Origin: Anaerobaca sp035448545
GTDB lineage: Bacteria; Planctomycetota; Phycisphaerae; Sedimentisphaerales; Anaerobacaceae
NCBI GenBank assembly: GCA_035448545.1
Contig: DAOTJE010000012.1
Coordinates: forward strand, 56,377 to 120,376
Direction: 5' to 3'
Length of the DNA: 64,000 nt
Under the pieces are notes generated by a model. The model was not told the DNA's origin, did no database searches, and saw only the letters and a list, made by a program, of their open reading frames with translations. Below, one piece after another: positions 53,192-64,000 of the stretch. The translations under genes were made by a program, and so were the position numbers. Positions within the stretch are counted from its first letter, which is position 1; each line of letters begins with the position of its first letter.

Positions 53192-55384
53192 TTAGAACAT
53201 GCCGGCGGCCGAGAAGCTGAAGACCTGCTCCTTGTCGTCGTCGTCCTCGAGCACCGGCGCGGCAATCTCAAATCGCATCGGCACGTCGCCGAAGAGCTGG
53301 GGCACCATGATCTGGAGGCCCGTGCCGAGGGAGACGCGGTAGCGACCGGTATCGATGGTCCCGCTGTCCACGAAGAACAACAGGCCGAAGTTGTCGCTGA
53401 TCACGGGTACCGTCACCTCGGCACCGGCCAGGAAGATCCAGTCGCTGCCGATCGGGTCCTTGTACCGCGGCGATGCGACGTTCGTCTGGAGGCCTCGCGT
53501 GCTTACGCCGCGATACTCGAAGCCACGCAGCCCGTAGGGCCCGGTCCCGCCCCCGTAAAACTTCTCGAACGGCGGCGCATCGCCCACGACCGTCGCCGCC
53601 CGGACCTTGCCGGCCAGCACCGTCTTGTGCCCGAGCAGGTTCTCGTGAATCGTGAAGTAACGGACGTAGCTGCCCTCCAGGATGCCGAAGGTGAAGTCTC
53701 CCGTCACCTGTTCGTACTCAATGTTGAGCACATGACCGCGGCTCGGACGGTAGCGGTCGTCGAGGGCCGTTTCGCCGAGCCCGAACCGCACGCCGAACAA
53801 CGCCGTATCGCCCCGAACGTCCCGGATCTCCTGCGGCGCATCGAAGTCGAGATTCCCCACGCCGACGTTTTCGGCGCGGAATCCGATGCTCCGGCTCCAG
53901 CGCCCCTTCAGACGCTGCTCGAAGCCAAAGTAGCCTTTGAGGCGTTCCTCATCGTAGCTCTCGCGGTAGCGCTCCCAGCTCCGGCCCAGGACGTCGAGCG
54001 TCACCGGTATATCACGCCAATACGGGTCCACGAACTCGACGTAGTACTGGCTGTACTCGGTGCCCGGTTCCAGCGTCACACTGAAGCTCTGGCCGGCCCC
54101 CTTGAAGTACTTCCAGGGGGTCAGCAGTCCGCTGGGGTCGTCGGGCCAGTCGGTGATGTCGAAGTTCCGCTGTCGATAGATCAGGCGCCCGATGACGCCG
54201 CTGTCGCTGCTGACGCCGACGCCGGGCATGATCATGCCCGTGGGGCCCTCTTTGATGTCGACCCGAACGTCCTTGCGGTCCGTGGCACCGCCCTCCGGAG
54301 TCACGGGACGGATCAGCACCTCCTCGGCCACCGCCGCCCGCTGGACATAGCGTTCCATGAGGCCGCCGCCCTCTTTCGGCGCGATGCGACCGTTGTACCA
54401 GTTTCCCGGCGTGAAGTCATACTCATCGAGCACCCGGCGCGCCACCTTGTCCTGGGTCTCCTCGTTGCCCGTCACGTCGATCTTGCCGATGCGGAACCGG
54501 TTCCCCTCGACGATCTCGTACTCCACGGTGACCATATTCTGCCCGGTCGCCGGGGCGAACTTCGGTCGCTGGCGGACCTCGGCGTCGATGTAGCCGATCT
54601 CCCGGTACGAGCGCGCGATCTCCTGCCCGTCGCGAACGGCCGTCGGCTTGAGGTAGACCTGCCCCTCCCGCAGGGTCATCATCGTCCGCAGTTCGTCATC
54701 GGTGAAATGCGTGTTGCCCGAGAGGACAATGTCGGCCACCCGGTAGACCGGCCCTTCCTCGATGACAAACGTCACGCGAACCCCGGTCCGGTCCTCCGTG
54801 AACTCCGTGTTGGCGGTGATCTTGTAGTCGAGATACCCGTGGTCGTAGTAGAACTCGCGCAGCCGGTCCAGGTCCTCCTGCACGGCGTCTTCGGTGTAGT
54901 AGAAGGGCCAGAGCAGCCATTTGCGCTCCGTCGTCTTGACGACCTTCTCCAGCGTTCCCGAGTCCATGACCTCGTTGCCGACGAAACTGACCGATTCGAT
55001 CTGAATCCGGGTTCCCTCCTCGATGCGGTAGAGCAGATGGCCGCGGGCCATCTGGTCGCGGTCCAGCGAGACACTCACAAAGGCGTAACCGACCTTGCGA
55101 TAGACCTCTTCGATGGTCAGGCGCCCCCCCTCGGCGAGAAACGCATCGAGCGGATCGCCCAGCTCGAAACCGAGTCGCTGCCGCAGAACATGGTCCTTGA
55201 ACCTGCGGTTGCCCTCGAACTCGATCGACTTGATAATGGTGCCGCGATCCGCGACCGGTGGGTCGGCCGCCACGGCGGAGGTCGGCGCGTCCCCGGCGGG
55301 CGTCTCGGCCGATGCGGCGGCACGCGCTCCACTCAGAGCGCCCAACACCATCGATATAACGAGAACGAAAATCGTATCCTGCAT
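53192..55384 (-). CDS. bamA: Outer membrane protein assembly factor BamA
   Basis: 730 residues with signal peptide from ATG 55384 (SD GAGAGAA; open frame to 55498 has no SD). About 45-400 are POTRA domains (IKSIEFEGNRRFKDHVLR, IESVSFVGNEVMDSG, VADIVLSGNTHFTDDE, RIGKIDVTGNEETQD). The rest is the 16-strand barrel with the lid-loop motif GGTGPYGLRGFEYRG and a terminal aromatic strand (QVFSFSAAGMF). It inserts beta-barrel proteins into the outer membrane, showing a diderm envelope. Confidence 0.95.
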   Translation of the reverse strand: MQDTIFVLVISMVLGALSGARAAASAETPAGDAPTSAVAADPPVADRGTIIKSIEFEGNRRFKDHVLRQRLGFELGDPLDAFLAEGGRLTIEEVYRKVGYAFVSVSLDRDQMARGHLLYRIEEGTRIQIESVSFVGNEVMDSGTLEKVVKTTERKWLLWPFYYTEDAVQEDLDRLREFYYDHGYLDYKITANTEFTEDRTGVRVTFVIEEGPVYRVADIVLSGNTHFTDDELRTMMTLREGQVYLKPTAVRDGQEIARSYREIGYIDAEVRQRPKFAPATGQNMVTVEYEIVEGNRFRIGKIDVTGNEETQDKVARRVLDEYDFTPGNWYNGRIAPKEGGGLMERYVQRAAVAEEVLIRPVTPEGGATDRKDVRVDIKEGPTGMIMPGVGVSSDSGVIGRLIYRQRNFDITDWPDDPSGLLTPWKYFKGAGQSFSVTLEPGTEYSQYYVEFVDPYWRDIPVTLDVLGRSWERYRESYDEERLKGYFGFEQRLKGRWSRSIGFRAENVGVGNLDFDAPQEIRDVRGDTALFGVRFGLGETALDDRYRPSRGHVLNIEYEQVTGDFTFGILEGSYVRYFTIHENLLGHKTVLAGKVRAATVVGDAPPFEKFYGGGTGPYGLRGFEYRGVSTRGLQTNVASPRYKDPIGSDWIFLAGAEVTVPVISDNFGLLFFVDSGTIDTGRYRVSLGTGLQIMVPQLFGDVPMRFEIAAPVLEDDDDKEQVFSFSAAGMF

Positions 55385-55443
55385 CGGTTCTCTCGTGGAC
55401 CGCAATCCGCATGGACCGCGGGATCCCGTCGCGAGGCCACGGC

Positions 55444-56865
55444 CTAAAACGGCACCGATTCCTGCTCGATCTGCGCCAGGTTCTCGAATCGCGTGCACTT
55501 ATCACGAAATATCAGTTCCACGGTCCCGGTCGGGCCGTTACGCTGCTTGGCGATAATGATCTCGGCCTTGTTGTTCGGCTCGTAATCCGGCTCGCCGCGA
55601 TGGTAGTAGTCCTCGCGGTGCAGCAGCATCACCACGTCGGCGTCCTGCTCGATGCTGCCGCTCTCGCGCAGATCGCTCATGCGCGGGCGATGCCCCTCCC
55701 GACCCTCGGCCGCCCGGTTCAACTGGCTCAGGACCACCACCGGAACATTCAGTTCCCTGGCCAACGACTTCAGGTAGCGCGAAATCGTCGAGATTTCCTG
55801 CTGGCGGGACTCCACCCGAGAAGTCCCCAGATGCATCAACTGAAGGTAGTCGATCATGACACACTGAATCCCGTAGGCGCTCCTCAGGCGCCGGGTCTTG
55901 GCTCGAATCTCCAGGGGCGTCAGCGCGGAGGTATCGTCGATATAGATCGGCGCCTCCGAGATGGCCCCGCACGCCTCGACCAGCTTCTGATAGTGCTCCG
56001 TATCCAGCATGCCCTTGCGAACCAGTTGTGCATCGACGCCGCTGTAACTGCACAGAAACCTCTCGGCCAACTGCTGCCGGCCCATTTCCAGCGAGAAGAT
56101 GGCCAGAGGCTGCTTGTCCAGGATGCCGATCCGTTCCGCGATGTTCAGCACGAGCGCCGTCTTGCCCATACTGGGTCGGGCGGCGATGACAATCATCTCT
56201 CCTTTCTGCAACCCGCACGTCAGGTCATCCAGCTCGTAGAAGCCTGTCGACAGACCCGTGACGTGACTGCCTTCGCGTTTCTCAATCAGTTCGAAGGCCT
56301 TGGTGACCAGGTCCTTCAGCGCCACCGCGCTGTTGGTGATCCGTTTGTCGGTCACCGAAAAGATCCGACGCTCGGCCTCGTCAAGCTTCTCCAGCGCGCT
56401 GCCCGACTCGTCGTAGGCGTCGTTCAGGATGTCCGTCGCGGCCGCGATGGTCTCGCGAAGCAGCATCTTCTCCTTGACCACGTCGGTATAGTACGCGACG
56501 TTGGCCGACGAGGGGACCGTCTCCATCACCCGGCGAAGGTAGTCCAGGCCGCCGACCGTCTCCAACTGGCCGTTGCGTTCCAACTCATCGCGGACCAGAA
56601 GCCCGTCGATCCCCTCGCCGCGATTCTTCTCGTACAGCGCCAGGATCGCATCGAAGATGATCTGATGCTCGCTGTGGTAGAACGCCGTGCGATCGATCTG
56701 CTCGATCACGTCCCCGATGCAGCGCGGATCGACGATCATCGAGCCGAGCACCGCCGCCTCAGCCGGCAGCGACTCCGGCATACTGCGCAGCATCGCCATC
56801 TCCGCCGGAGTTCCCGCCGGAGCAGTCGCTGCGCGCGAGGCCCGTTTGTTCTCCTTCAGTGGCAA
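55444..56865 (-). CDS. dnaB: Replicative DNA helicase DnaB (TTG start)
   Basis: 473 residues. The N-terminal domain (ESLPAEAAVLGSMIVDPRCI) is followed by the RecA-type core: AARPSMGKTALVLNIAE (Walker A), IFSLEMGRQQLAERFL, VMIDYLQLM (Walker B), VVVLSQLNRAAEGREGHRPRMSDLRESGSIEQDADVVMLLHR and KQRNGPTGTVELIF. TTG 56865 follows AAGGAGGG at the right distance; no ATG fits better. Loaded by DnaA-type machinery at oriC. Followed by bamA after 59 bases. Confidence 0.95.
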   Translation of the reverse strand: MPLKENKRASRAATAPAGTPAEMAMLRSMPESLPAEAAVLGSMIVDPRCIGDVIEQIDRTAFYHSEHQIIFDAILALYEKNRGEGIDGLLVRDELERNGQLETVGGLDYLRRVMETVPSSANVAYYTDVVKEKMLLRETIAAATDILNDAYDESGSALEKLDEAERRIFSVTDKRITNSAVALKDLVTKAFELIEKREGSHVTGLSTGFYELDDLTCGLQKGEMIVIAARPSMGKTALVLNIAERIGILDKQPLAIFSLEMGRQQLAERFLCSYSGVDAQLVRKGMLDTEHYQKLVEACGAISEAPIYIDDTSALTPLEIRAKTRRLRSAYGIQCVMIDYLQLMHLGTSRVESRQQEISTISRYLKSLARELNVPVVVLSQLNRAAEGREGHRPRMSDLRESGSIEQDADVVMLLHREDYYHRGEPDYEPNNKAEIIIAKQRNGPTGTVELIFRDKCTRFENLAQIEQESVPF

Positions 56866-57123
56866 AGTCGGCCCTCCTTGTCGGCCGGCTGTCGATTCAA
56901 GACCAGACCCTCGCCTTCGGGCCAACTGGCAACCCGGGAAGGCGGGATAAACCGGCATTTTACCCGCCCGCCCTACCCAGCGTCAAACACTGTTTCCGCC
57001 GGCAAAACCCCTTGCTCCCCTGGCAGGAGCGGATGCGTTTGCTTCCGACAACTCGCGCCGCAGACTCACGCGCCACAAGGACTTCGGAATGCAGAGTTGC
57101 GAATACCGATCGGTTGGACCCGG
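56866..57123. other. Spacer between dnaB and the peptidase relic
   Basis: Non-coding, about 260 bases. No promoter for dnaB could be placed with confidence and no ORF is supported. Confidence 0.35.
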
Positions 57124-57246
57124 TCAGTCCTTCAGCCACTGGTCGAGCCAGGCGATCACCGTCTCGTGCCACTGGATCGAGTTCCGGGGTTTGAGCACCC
57201 AGTGGCCCTCGTCGGGGAAGTGCAGCAGCTTGCTCGGGATGCCCCG
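57124..57246 (-). pseudogene. C-terminal relic of an S9 peptidase gene
   Basis: On the minus strand the last ~40 codons of a prolyl-oligopeptidase-like gene (GIPSKLLHFPDEGHWVLKPR ... WHETVIAWLDQWLKD, stop 57124-57126). It differs from the intact gene's end at 58050-57932 by several residues (K/R, H/Y, R/H, Q/L, D/P), so it comes from an older tandem paralogue whose body is gone. The coding match begins 3 bases after the antitoxin stop. Confidence 0.8.
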
Positions 57247-57249
57247 CAG

Positions 57250-57417
57250 TCACGCGGTTCGGGTCCTCTTGGCACGCGTGAACGAGACGACTGTCTTGCC
57301 CCCCGCCTTCTGGCGTTTGCGGGCATCCGCGACGATGGCCCGCAGATCGTACCCAAATTGCTTGGCAATTTCCTTGCGGTTCTTTCGAATCTCGTCGATG
57401 ATCGGGTCCTTAGCCAC
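57250..57417 (-). CDS. Small antitoxin of the PIN toxin
   Basis: 55 residues, GTG start at 57417 with SD GGGAGG; below usual length cut-offs. It reads MAKDPIIDEIRKNRKEIAKQ then FGYDLRAIVADARKRQKAGG and a basic tail (TRAKRTRTA). The DPIIDEIRK...FGYDL...ADARKRQ pattern resembles short antitoxin-like proteins found with PIN-domain toxins. Starts inside the last 8 bases of the toxin gene. Toxin-first order is unusual for VapBC. Confidence 0.7.
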   Translation of the reverse strand: MAKDPIIDEIRKNRKEIAKQFGYDLRAIVADARKRQKAGGKTVVSFTRAKRTRTA

Positions 57418-57892
57418 GAGAGCCTCCCATCAGTTCTTCCGGCGTGCAAATAACCGGACACTCGAAACCGTGCATCTGACAGACGGCCTCGATCACGCGG
57501 ACTATGGCAGCGTTGGCGATATGCTTGCAGTTCCAGGTCAACAGAAAGTCCATACCATGAACCGCCGCCACGGCAATATGAAGCGCATCGGTGCCAGCTC
57601 TCTTCGGGATAATCCTACGCGCGATGAAAGCCTCGGCCAGTTCGAGGACATCGTCCGTGATGTCCAACAAGGCAAGATCCTGAACGATACCCACCCGCTT
57701 TGCCGCAAGTTCTGCATCGCCTCGCGCGACCTCGTCGCGCACGAACTGAGAGATGTAGAGATCGAATGCAGCCGATTGCGTCCGCCACCACTCGGAGGTG
57801 ACCTGTTGATGCGCTGCAATCAACAGATCGCGACTGGGCACCGCAACCAGATAGCTTGGAATCGTTGATTCAACATATACCTTGCGTTTCAT
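57410..57892 (-). CDS. PIN-domain toxin (VapC-like)
   Basis: 160 residues. MKRKVYVESTIPSYLVA carries the first PIN Glu/Asp-type site; RDEVARGD, AGTDALHIAVAAVHGMDFLLTWN and CKHIANAA are the later acidic and conserved sites (D near 113, W-N-C-K-H). PIN toxins are Mg2+-dependent RNases that cut tRNA or rRNA. ATG 57892; frame opens 12 codons further. Overlaps the antitoxin by 8 bases and starts 40 bases after the S9 peptidase stop. Confidence 0.85.
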   Translation of the reverse strand: MKRKVYVESTIPSYLVAVPSRDLLIAAHQQVTSEWWRTQSAAFDLYISQFVRDEVARGDAELAAKRVGIVQDLALLDITDDVLELAEAFIARRIIPKRAGTDALHIAVAAVHGMDFLLTWNCKHIANAAIVRVIEAVCQMHGFECPVICTPEELMGGSRG

Positions 57893-57931
57893 ACGGGCAA
57901 TTATCCCTTCCCGAGCCGAGGGACGCAAGTC

Positions 57932-59984
<2,053 letters not shown>

Positions 59985-60004
<20 letters not shown>

Positions 60005-61688
60005 GATGGTCTCCTTCCTCGTCGATTGCGGTTCCTCCGAAAGGGGGATCGGACAGGGACGTCTCATCCCCCGAGGGCAGCCTGGCCGGAATGTCCAGCC
60101 AGAACGTCGAGCCGATGCCCACCTGGCTCTCCAGACCGATCGTGCCGGCCAGCATCTGTGCCAGCTCCTTGCAGATCGCCAAGCCGAGCCCGCTGCCCGG
60201 CGTCTCCCGCGTCAGCGAGCCGTCCACCTGCCGGAACTTCTCGAAGATCATCTCCTGGTCGCACTCCGCGATGCCGCAACCGGTGTCGGTGACCGCGAGC
60301 CGCACCGTGTCGGCGTCGAGCATGTCGGCCCGAATCTCGATCGAGCCCCGCGCCGCCGTGAATTTCACCGCGTTGCTCAAAAAGTTGTACAGCACCTGTT
60401 GCACCTTGCCGCCGTCGGTGACCAGGATCGGGATATCCGGCGCCACCTGCGTTCGAATCCGGATCCTCTTCTTCTTCGCCAGCAGGGCAAACGCCGAGAC
60501 AACCGACTCACAAAGCTGCGGCAGGGATACCGGCTCGACGTGCAGCTCCATCCGTCCGGCCTGGACCTTCGCCAGGTCGAGCAGGTCGTTGATCATGGCC
60601 AGCAGGCTGTTGCCGCTGCTGATGATGTTCTCGGCGTAGCGCTGTCCCTTGTCGCGCCGCAGCAGACCCGGCTTCTCCCGCAGCACCTGAGCGAACCCGA
60701 GAATGGCGTTGAGCGGCGTGCGAAATTCGTGCGACATATTCGCCAGAAACTCGCTCTTGAGCTTGTTGGCCTTGTACAACTCGATGTTCCGCTGGCGCAG
60801 CTCGGCAATCTTCGCATCAAGCTGCCGGTTGGCCTGGCGCAACTTCTCCTGCGCGCTCTGGAGATTGTCGAGCATATGGTTGAACGCGTCGCTGAGCCGC
60901 TCGTATTCGTCGCCCGTCGTGATCGAGCTGCGAATATCCAGATTGCCCTCGGCGACGTTGTTGGCCAAAGCCCGTAACTGGCGAATGGGCCGCAGGATAA
61001 CCCGCTGCGTGATCCAGTAGAACGCCACCATCGCGCCGGTCGCGCCGATCAGCCCCGCGATCACCGTCCAGACGCGATTGAGGAACACCGTCTTCCTCAG
61101 GTCACTGCCGATCCGGCGCGCCCGCACGGCCGCTACGCCCACCACCTCGTTCAACGCGAACGCGCCGGCCGATCCTTGCGCGTTATGGCAGCTCACGCAC
61201 GTTTCCGTCGCCCGGAACAGACGCACGTAGTCGCTCCGCCACCGGCCGTCCACGCGATTCACTTCCAGGCCGTCGTCGCGGGTCTCATCGGCAATGATCT
61301 CATCGAACAGCCTTCGTTGCGCACTGTTGAGGCGTTCGAGTCCCTCCTGCCCGACCCGGCCGCGCAGAGGAATCCACAGTACGCCCGGCTCGTTCGGATC
61401 GCGCGCCGCCCCCTGACTGTTCAGCTCCGGCCGCGTCATGCGCGACAGCTCCTCCAACTGAAAATGCGTCCGGAGGAGGACCGACTCGACACGCACCTTG
61501 TTCGTATCCAGCAGGACCTTCTTGGTCAGTTGGCTCATCCAGATGTAGGGGATCAGCAGCGCGATGCTCAGACTGAACAGCACGGCGGCTCCGAACATGA
61601 GCCGGCATTTCTCCGCCAGCGACAGAGGGGTCAGATGCAGGAGCCGGAGGACGCGTTGGAGATTCTTTCTCAGGTCGATACGCATCAT
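59985..61688 (-). CDS. Membrane histidine kinase with a haem-motif sensor domain
   Basis: 567 residues. TM1 about 31-49, periplasmic sensor about 50-205 with C-V-S-C-H (164-168), a c-type haem-binding motif in a DUF3365-like domain, then TM2 (about 207-228), HAMP, a coiled coil, HisKA SHEFRTPLNAILGF (phosphoacceptor His), and HATPase_c (NFLSNAVKFT, DTGCGI, GSGLGLAI). Probably senses redox or a gas. No response regulator gene is adjacent. The end overlaps the S9 peptidase start by 20 bases, so the two are cotranslated. Confidence 0.9.
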
Positions 61689-61709
61689 CTTCCACTGACG
61701 ATCGAAGAC

Positions 61710-61730
61710 TACGGGCGAATGACGATTCGC
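61710..61730. repeat. Palindromic repeat (related to 21353-21416)
   Basis: GGGCGAATGACGATTCGCCC followed by CCTACAGG, between the kinase and aspS genes; same design as the REP-like units at 21353-21416. Confidence 0.65.
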
Positions 61731-61818
61731 CCCTACAGGGGACCGACGCCGGGACGTGCCTCGAGCGGCCGGTCAGCCTGGGTCGGCCGATTCCCGCAAA
61801 CGGCAGCGCCCTCCCGAA

Positions 61819-63627
61819 TCAGCTCTCCGCTGGTTTCTCCACCGCGTGCAGATGCTTCTGCGTCCGCAGGTTCAGCTCGTCGAGCTGCTTCTGGTCCACC
61901 TCGCTCGGCGCATCGGTCATCAGGCACTGGCCGCGCTGCGTCTTCGGGAAGGCGATCACGTCGCGGATGTTCTCCGTGCCCGTCAGCAGCATGGTGAGCC
62001 GGTCCAGGCCGAAGGCGATGCCCCCGTGGGGCGGCGCGCCGTAATCCAGCGCCTTGAGGAAGAAGCCGAAGCGGTCCTCGGCCTGCTTCCGCGAGATGTT
62101 CAACAGATCGAAGACCTTCTGCTGCACCTCCGGCCGATGGATACGAATGCTGCCCCCGCCGACTTCGCTGCCGTTGACGACGATGTCGTACGCCTGCGAA
62201 CGGATGTGCGCCGGATCGGTTTCCAGCTTGCCCAAGTCCTCAGGCACCGGCGCGGTAAACGGATGGTGGAGCGAGTCGTAACGCTTCTCCTCGGCGTTCC
62301 ACTCGAACAGCGGGAAATCCACCACCCAGAGAAACGCGAAACTCTTCGGATCGTACAGCTTCAGGTCCCGAGCGATCCGGCAGCGCAAGGGGGCCAACGC
62401 CTTGTTGGCGACGGCTTCCTGATCGGCCACGAACATCAGCACGTCCCCGTCCCGGGCGTCGAAACGCCGGACCAACTGCCGCCCGAGATCCTCGCTGAAA
62501 AACTTGCCGATGCCCCCGATGAACGTCGGAGAGCCGTTTTCCATCTTCACCTTCAGCCACGTCAGCCCCTTGGCCCCGAAATCGGTCACCAGGGAGGTCA
62601 GTGTCTTTTCGATGTCGCTGCGCGAGTAAAAGTCGCCCGACGGGGCGCACAAACCTTTGACGACTCCGCCGTTCTCGATGCACGAGGTGAAGACCCGGAA
62701 CGTGGTCTGCCGGGCGAGGTCGGAGATGTCCTTCAGCTTCATGTCGAAGCGCACATCGGGACGGTCAATCCCGTAGTCGGCCATCGCTTCCGAATAGGAC
62801 ATCCGCCGGATCGGCAAAGCCACCTCGACGCCGAGGATCTCCTTCCAGATGCGAGCGACCAGTTCCGAATGGATCGCAATCACGTCATCGACGTCCACGA
62901 AGCTCATCTCGACGTCGATCTGCGTGAATTCCGCCTGCCGGTCGGCCCGCGGGTCTTCGTCGCGGAAGCAGCGAACGATCTGGAAGTACTTGTCCACTCC
63001 GCTGATCATCAGAATCTGCTTGAACAACTGCGGGGATTGCGGCAACGCGTAGAAGGCGTTGCGCACGAGGCGGCTGGGCACGAGAAAGTCGCGGGCGCCT
63101 TCCGGCGTGCTCTTGGCCAGCATCGGCGTCTCGATCTCCCAGAACCCCTTCTCGTCGAAGTACCGACGCGCCAGCGACGTGACACGATGGCGGACGCGCA
63201 GCCGCTGCTGCATCTCCGGTCGGCGCAGGTCGATGTACCGGTAGGTCAGACGTGTCTCTTCGTTCGTCTTGGTCGCGCTGTCCAGTTCAAACGGAGGGGT
63301 CTTGGCCATGTTGAGGATCTCGAGCCGCTCGACGACCACTTCGATCTGTCCGGTAGCGAGCTTGGGGTTCTCCAGCCCTTGGCCGCGCGGACGGACCTTG
63401 CCGCTCGCGGCGATCACCCATTCGCATCGCACGGTCCGAGCGAGCTGGTGCGCTTCGGGACTGGCCTCCGGGTCGAACACCAGCTGCGTCAGTCCCTCGC
63501 GGTCCCGCAGGTCAAAGAAGACCAGGTTGCCATGATCCCTGTACGACTGAACCCAGCCGGCTACCACCACGCTCTTTCCGGCATCGGCCAACCGAAGCTG
63601 GCCACAATGATGCGTTCTCTTCAACAT
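61819..63627 (-). CDS. aspS: Aspartyl-tRNA synthetase
   Basis: 602 residues, bacterial type. An OB anticodon-binding domain (VVVAGWVQSYRDHGNLVFFDLRD), motif 1/2 region (FWEIETPMLAKSTPEGARDFLVPSR, QIVRCFRDEDPRADRQAEFTQID), the bacterial GAD insertion (about 290-420), and motif 3 (GGIAFGLDRLTMLLTG). ATG 63627 is chosen; a GTG two codons upstream is possible. It may be discriminating or non-discriminating; the sequence was not resolved for that. Confidence 0.95.
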   Translation of the reverse strand: MLKRTHHCGQLRLADAGKSVVVAGWVQSYRDHGNLVFFDLRDREGLTQLVFDPEASPEAHQLARTVRCEWVIAASGKVRPRGQGLENPKLATGQIEVVVERLEILNMAKTPPFELDSATKTNEETRLTYRYIDLRRPEMQQRLRVRHRVTSLARRYFDEKGFWEIETPMLAKSTPEGARDFLVPSRLVRNAFYALPQSPQLFKQILMISGVDKYFQIVRCFRDEDPRADRQAEFTQIDVEMSFVDVDDVIAIHSELVARIWKEILGVEVALPIRRMSYSEAMADYGIDRPDVRFDMKLKDISDLARQTTFRVFTSCIENGGVVKGLCAPSGDFYSRSDIEKTLTSLVTDFGAKGLTWLKVKMENGSPTFIGGIGKFFSEDLGRQLVRRFDARDGDVLMFVADQEAVANKALAPLRCRIARDLKLYDPKSFAFLWVVDFPLFEWNAEEKRYDSLHHPFTAPVPEDLGKLETDPAHIRSQAYDIVVNGSEVGGGSIRIHRPEVQQKVFDLLNISRKQAEDRFGFFLKALDYGAPPHGGIAFGLDRLTMLLTGTENIRDVIAFPKTQRGQCLMTDAPSEVDQKQLDELNLRTQKHLHAVEKPAES

Positions 63628-63700
63628 ACCCACAATCTCTCGGTGCTCGGCAAACCAGACAAGCCACGGGAACAGCCCGCAGGCAAGGTATAAACCAACA

Positions 63701-63730
63701 AGGATAGCAAAATTGGGAAGCCTTCGTCAA
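63701..63730 (-). promoter_or_regulatory. Sigma-70 promoter of aspS
   Basis: On the minus strand TTGACG (63730-63725), an 18-base spacer and TATCCT (63706-63701), about 75 bases before the aspS ATG. Confidence 0.6.
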
Positions 63731-63821
63731 CAACCGCCTTGCATTCATTCGCCGGAAAACGGGCGGTCGCACCTCCCACCGGAGACGTTGTGGCGGTGGA
63801 CTACCGGGGCACGCCGAACGA

Positions 63822-63863
63822 GAAAAAAGATGGGGCCCGTGTCTGCGAACAGACACAGGCCCC
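63822..63863 (-). terminator. Rho-independent terminator for the gene at the right edge
   Basis: Stem GGGGCC-C-GTGTCTG / CAGACAC-A-GGCCCC (63832-63863) with a CGAA loop; on the minus strand it is followed by ATCTTTTTTC. Lies about 70 bases after the stop of the right-edge gene. Confidence 0.85.
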
Positions 63864-63935
63864 GATGGATCCACTCTTCGTGACCGACGTCGCGGGCAGT
63901 CCCCACCGGCGTCCGCCACGGTTTAACAGGCTCTG

Positions 63936-64000
63936 TTACTGAGCCGCCGGTCGGCCGAAGCCGATATCGTCGACATAAACCGTGCCGGCCCCACCGGCCT
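63936..64000 (-). CDS. C-terminal end of a secreted beta-sandwich protein (partial)
   Basis: Only the last 21 codons lie in the window (stop TAA 63936-63938). They read AGGAGTVYVDDIGFGRPAAQ. This matches VVYVDDIRLYR, the end of the beta-sandwich domain in the LamG protein at 24 kb, so a related secreted, probably glycan-binding protein is likely. The strong terminator follows. Confidence 0.6.
   Translation of the reverse strand, partial: AGGAGTVYVDDIGFGRPAAQ

Noticed and set aside
57124..57246. Separate small functional gene
   Set aside because: It is clearly the last 40 codons of an S9 peptidase and has no start or SD of its own.

Overview
The window looks like a high-GC chromosome segment from a Gram-negative planctomycete, most likely a Phycisphaerae/Sedimentisphaerales-type bacterium. 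I infer this from the mix of Tat-exported sulfatases, very large secreted LamG, beta-helix and FN3/PKD proteins, a FAD oxidoreductase of the type common in planctomycete polysaccharide loci, and a complete outer-membrane and lipid A block with an LpxC-FabZ fusion. No 16S gene is present, so taxonomy is an inference.

Layout. 1-1.84 kb: an ATPase (5' end cut by the window) overlapped by a TOPRIM-like gene, a possible defence pair. 1.9-26.6 kb: an accessory, mostly plus-strand region. It holds two overlapping sulfatases, a beta-helix protein, an NRAMP-type transporter (minus), a FlgM-like gene between two inverted 0.28-kb repeats, rpiB, a 1508-residue surface protein, a FAD oxidoreductase, a lone terminase large subunit, a LamG/discoidin protein, and an E2 acyltransferase domain overlapped by an esterase. 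26.6-30.2 kb: parA-nusB-ribH and two Hsp20 genes (minus). 30.7-37.4 kb: two TPR proteins, NAD kinase, dxs and a cysteine-cluster protein.

37.5-45.2 kb is a conserved core: dnaA, a 0.67-kb gene-free region with DnaA-box-like sites (candidate oriC), then rplI, rpsR, ssb, rpsF, pth, rplY, prs, glmU and tRNA-Gln(TTG). 45.2-47.15 kb is a lower-GC island with a P-loop/deoxycytidylate deaminase fusion of the anti-phage dCTP deaminase (AvcD) type and a 69-residue zinc-ribbon partner. 47.2-56.9 kb is an envelope operon read leftward: dnaB, bamA, skp/ompH, lpxD, lpxC-fabZ, lpxA, a Gfo/Idh/MocA oxidoreductase and a PfkB kinase. 57.1-61.7 kb holds a reverse-order PIN toxin/antitoxin wedged between an S9 peptidase gene and the relic of a second one, then a haem-motif histidine kinase overlapping the peptidase. 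61.8-63.6 kb is aspS. The right edge carries a strong terminator and the last codons of another secreted protein.

The main candidates for unusual biology are the deaminase/zinc-ribbon island with its structured upstream region, the ATPase/TOPRIM pair, the toxin-antitoxin module at the broken peptidase duplicate, and several families of short dispersed repeats, some of which have been captured in frame inside genes. No CRISPR array, IS transposase or rRNA operon was seen. Identities rest on motif reading without database searches.
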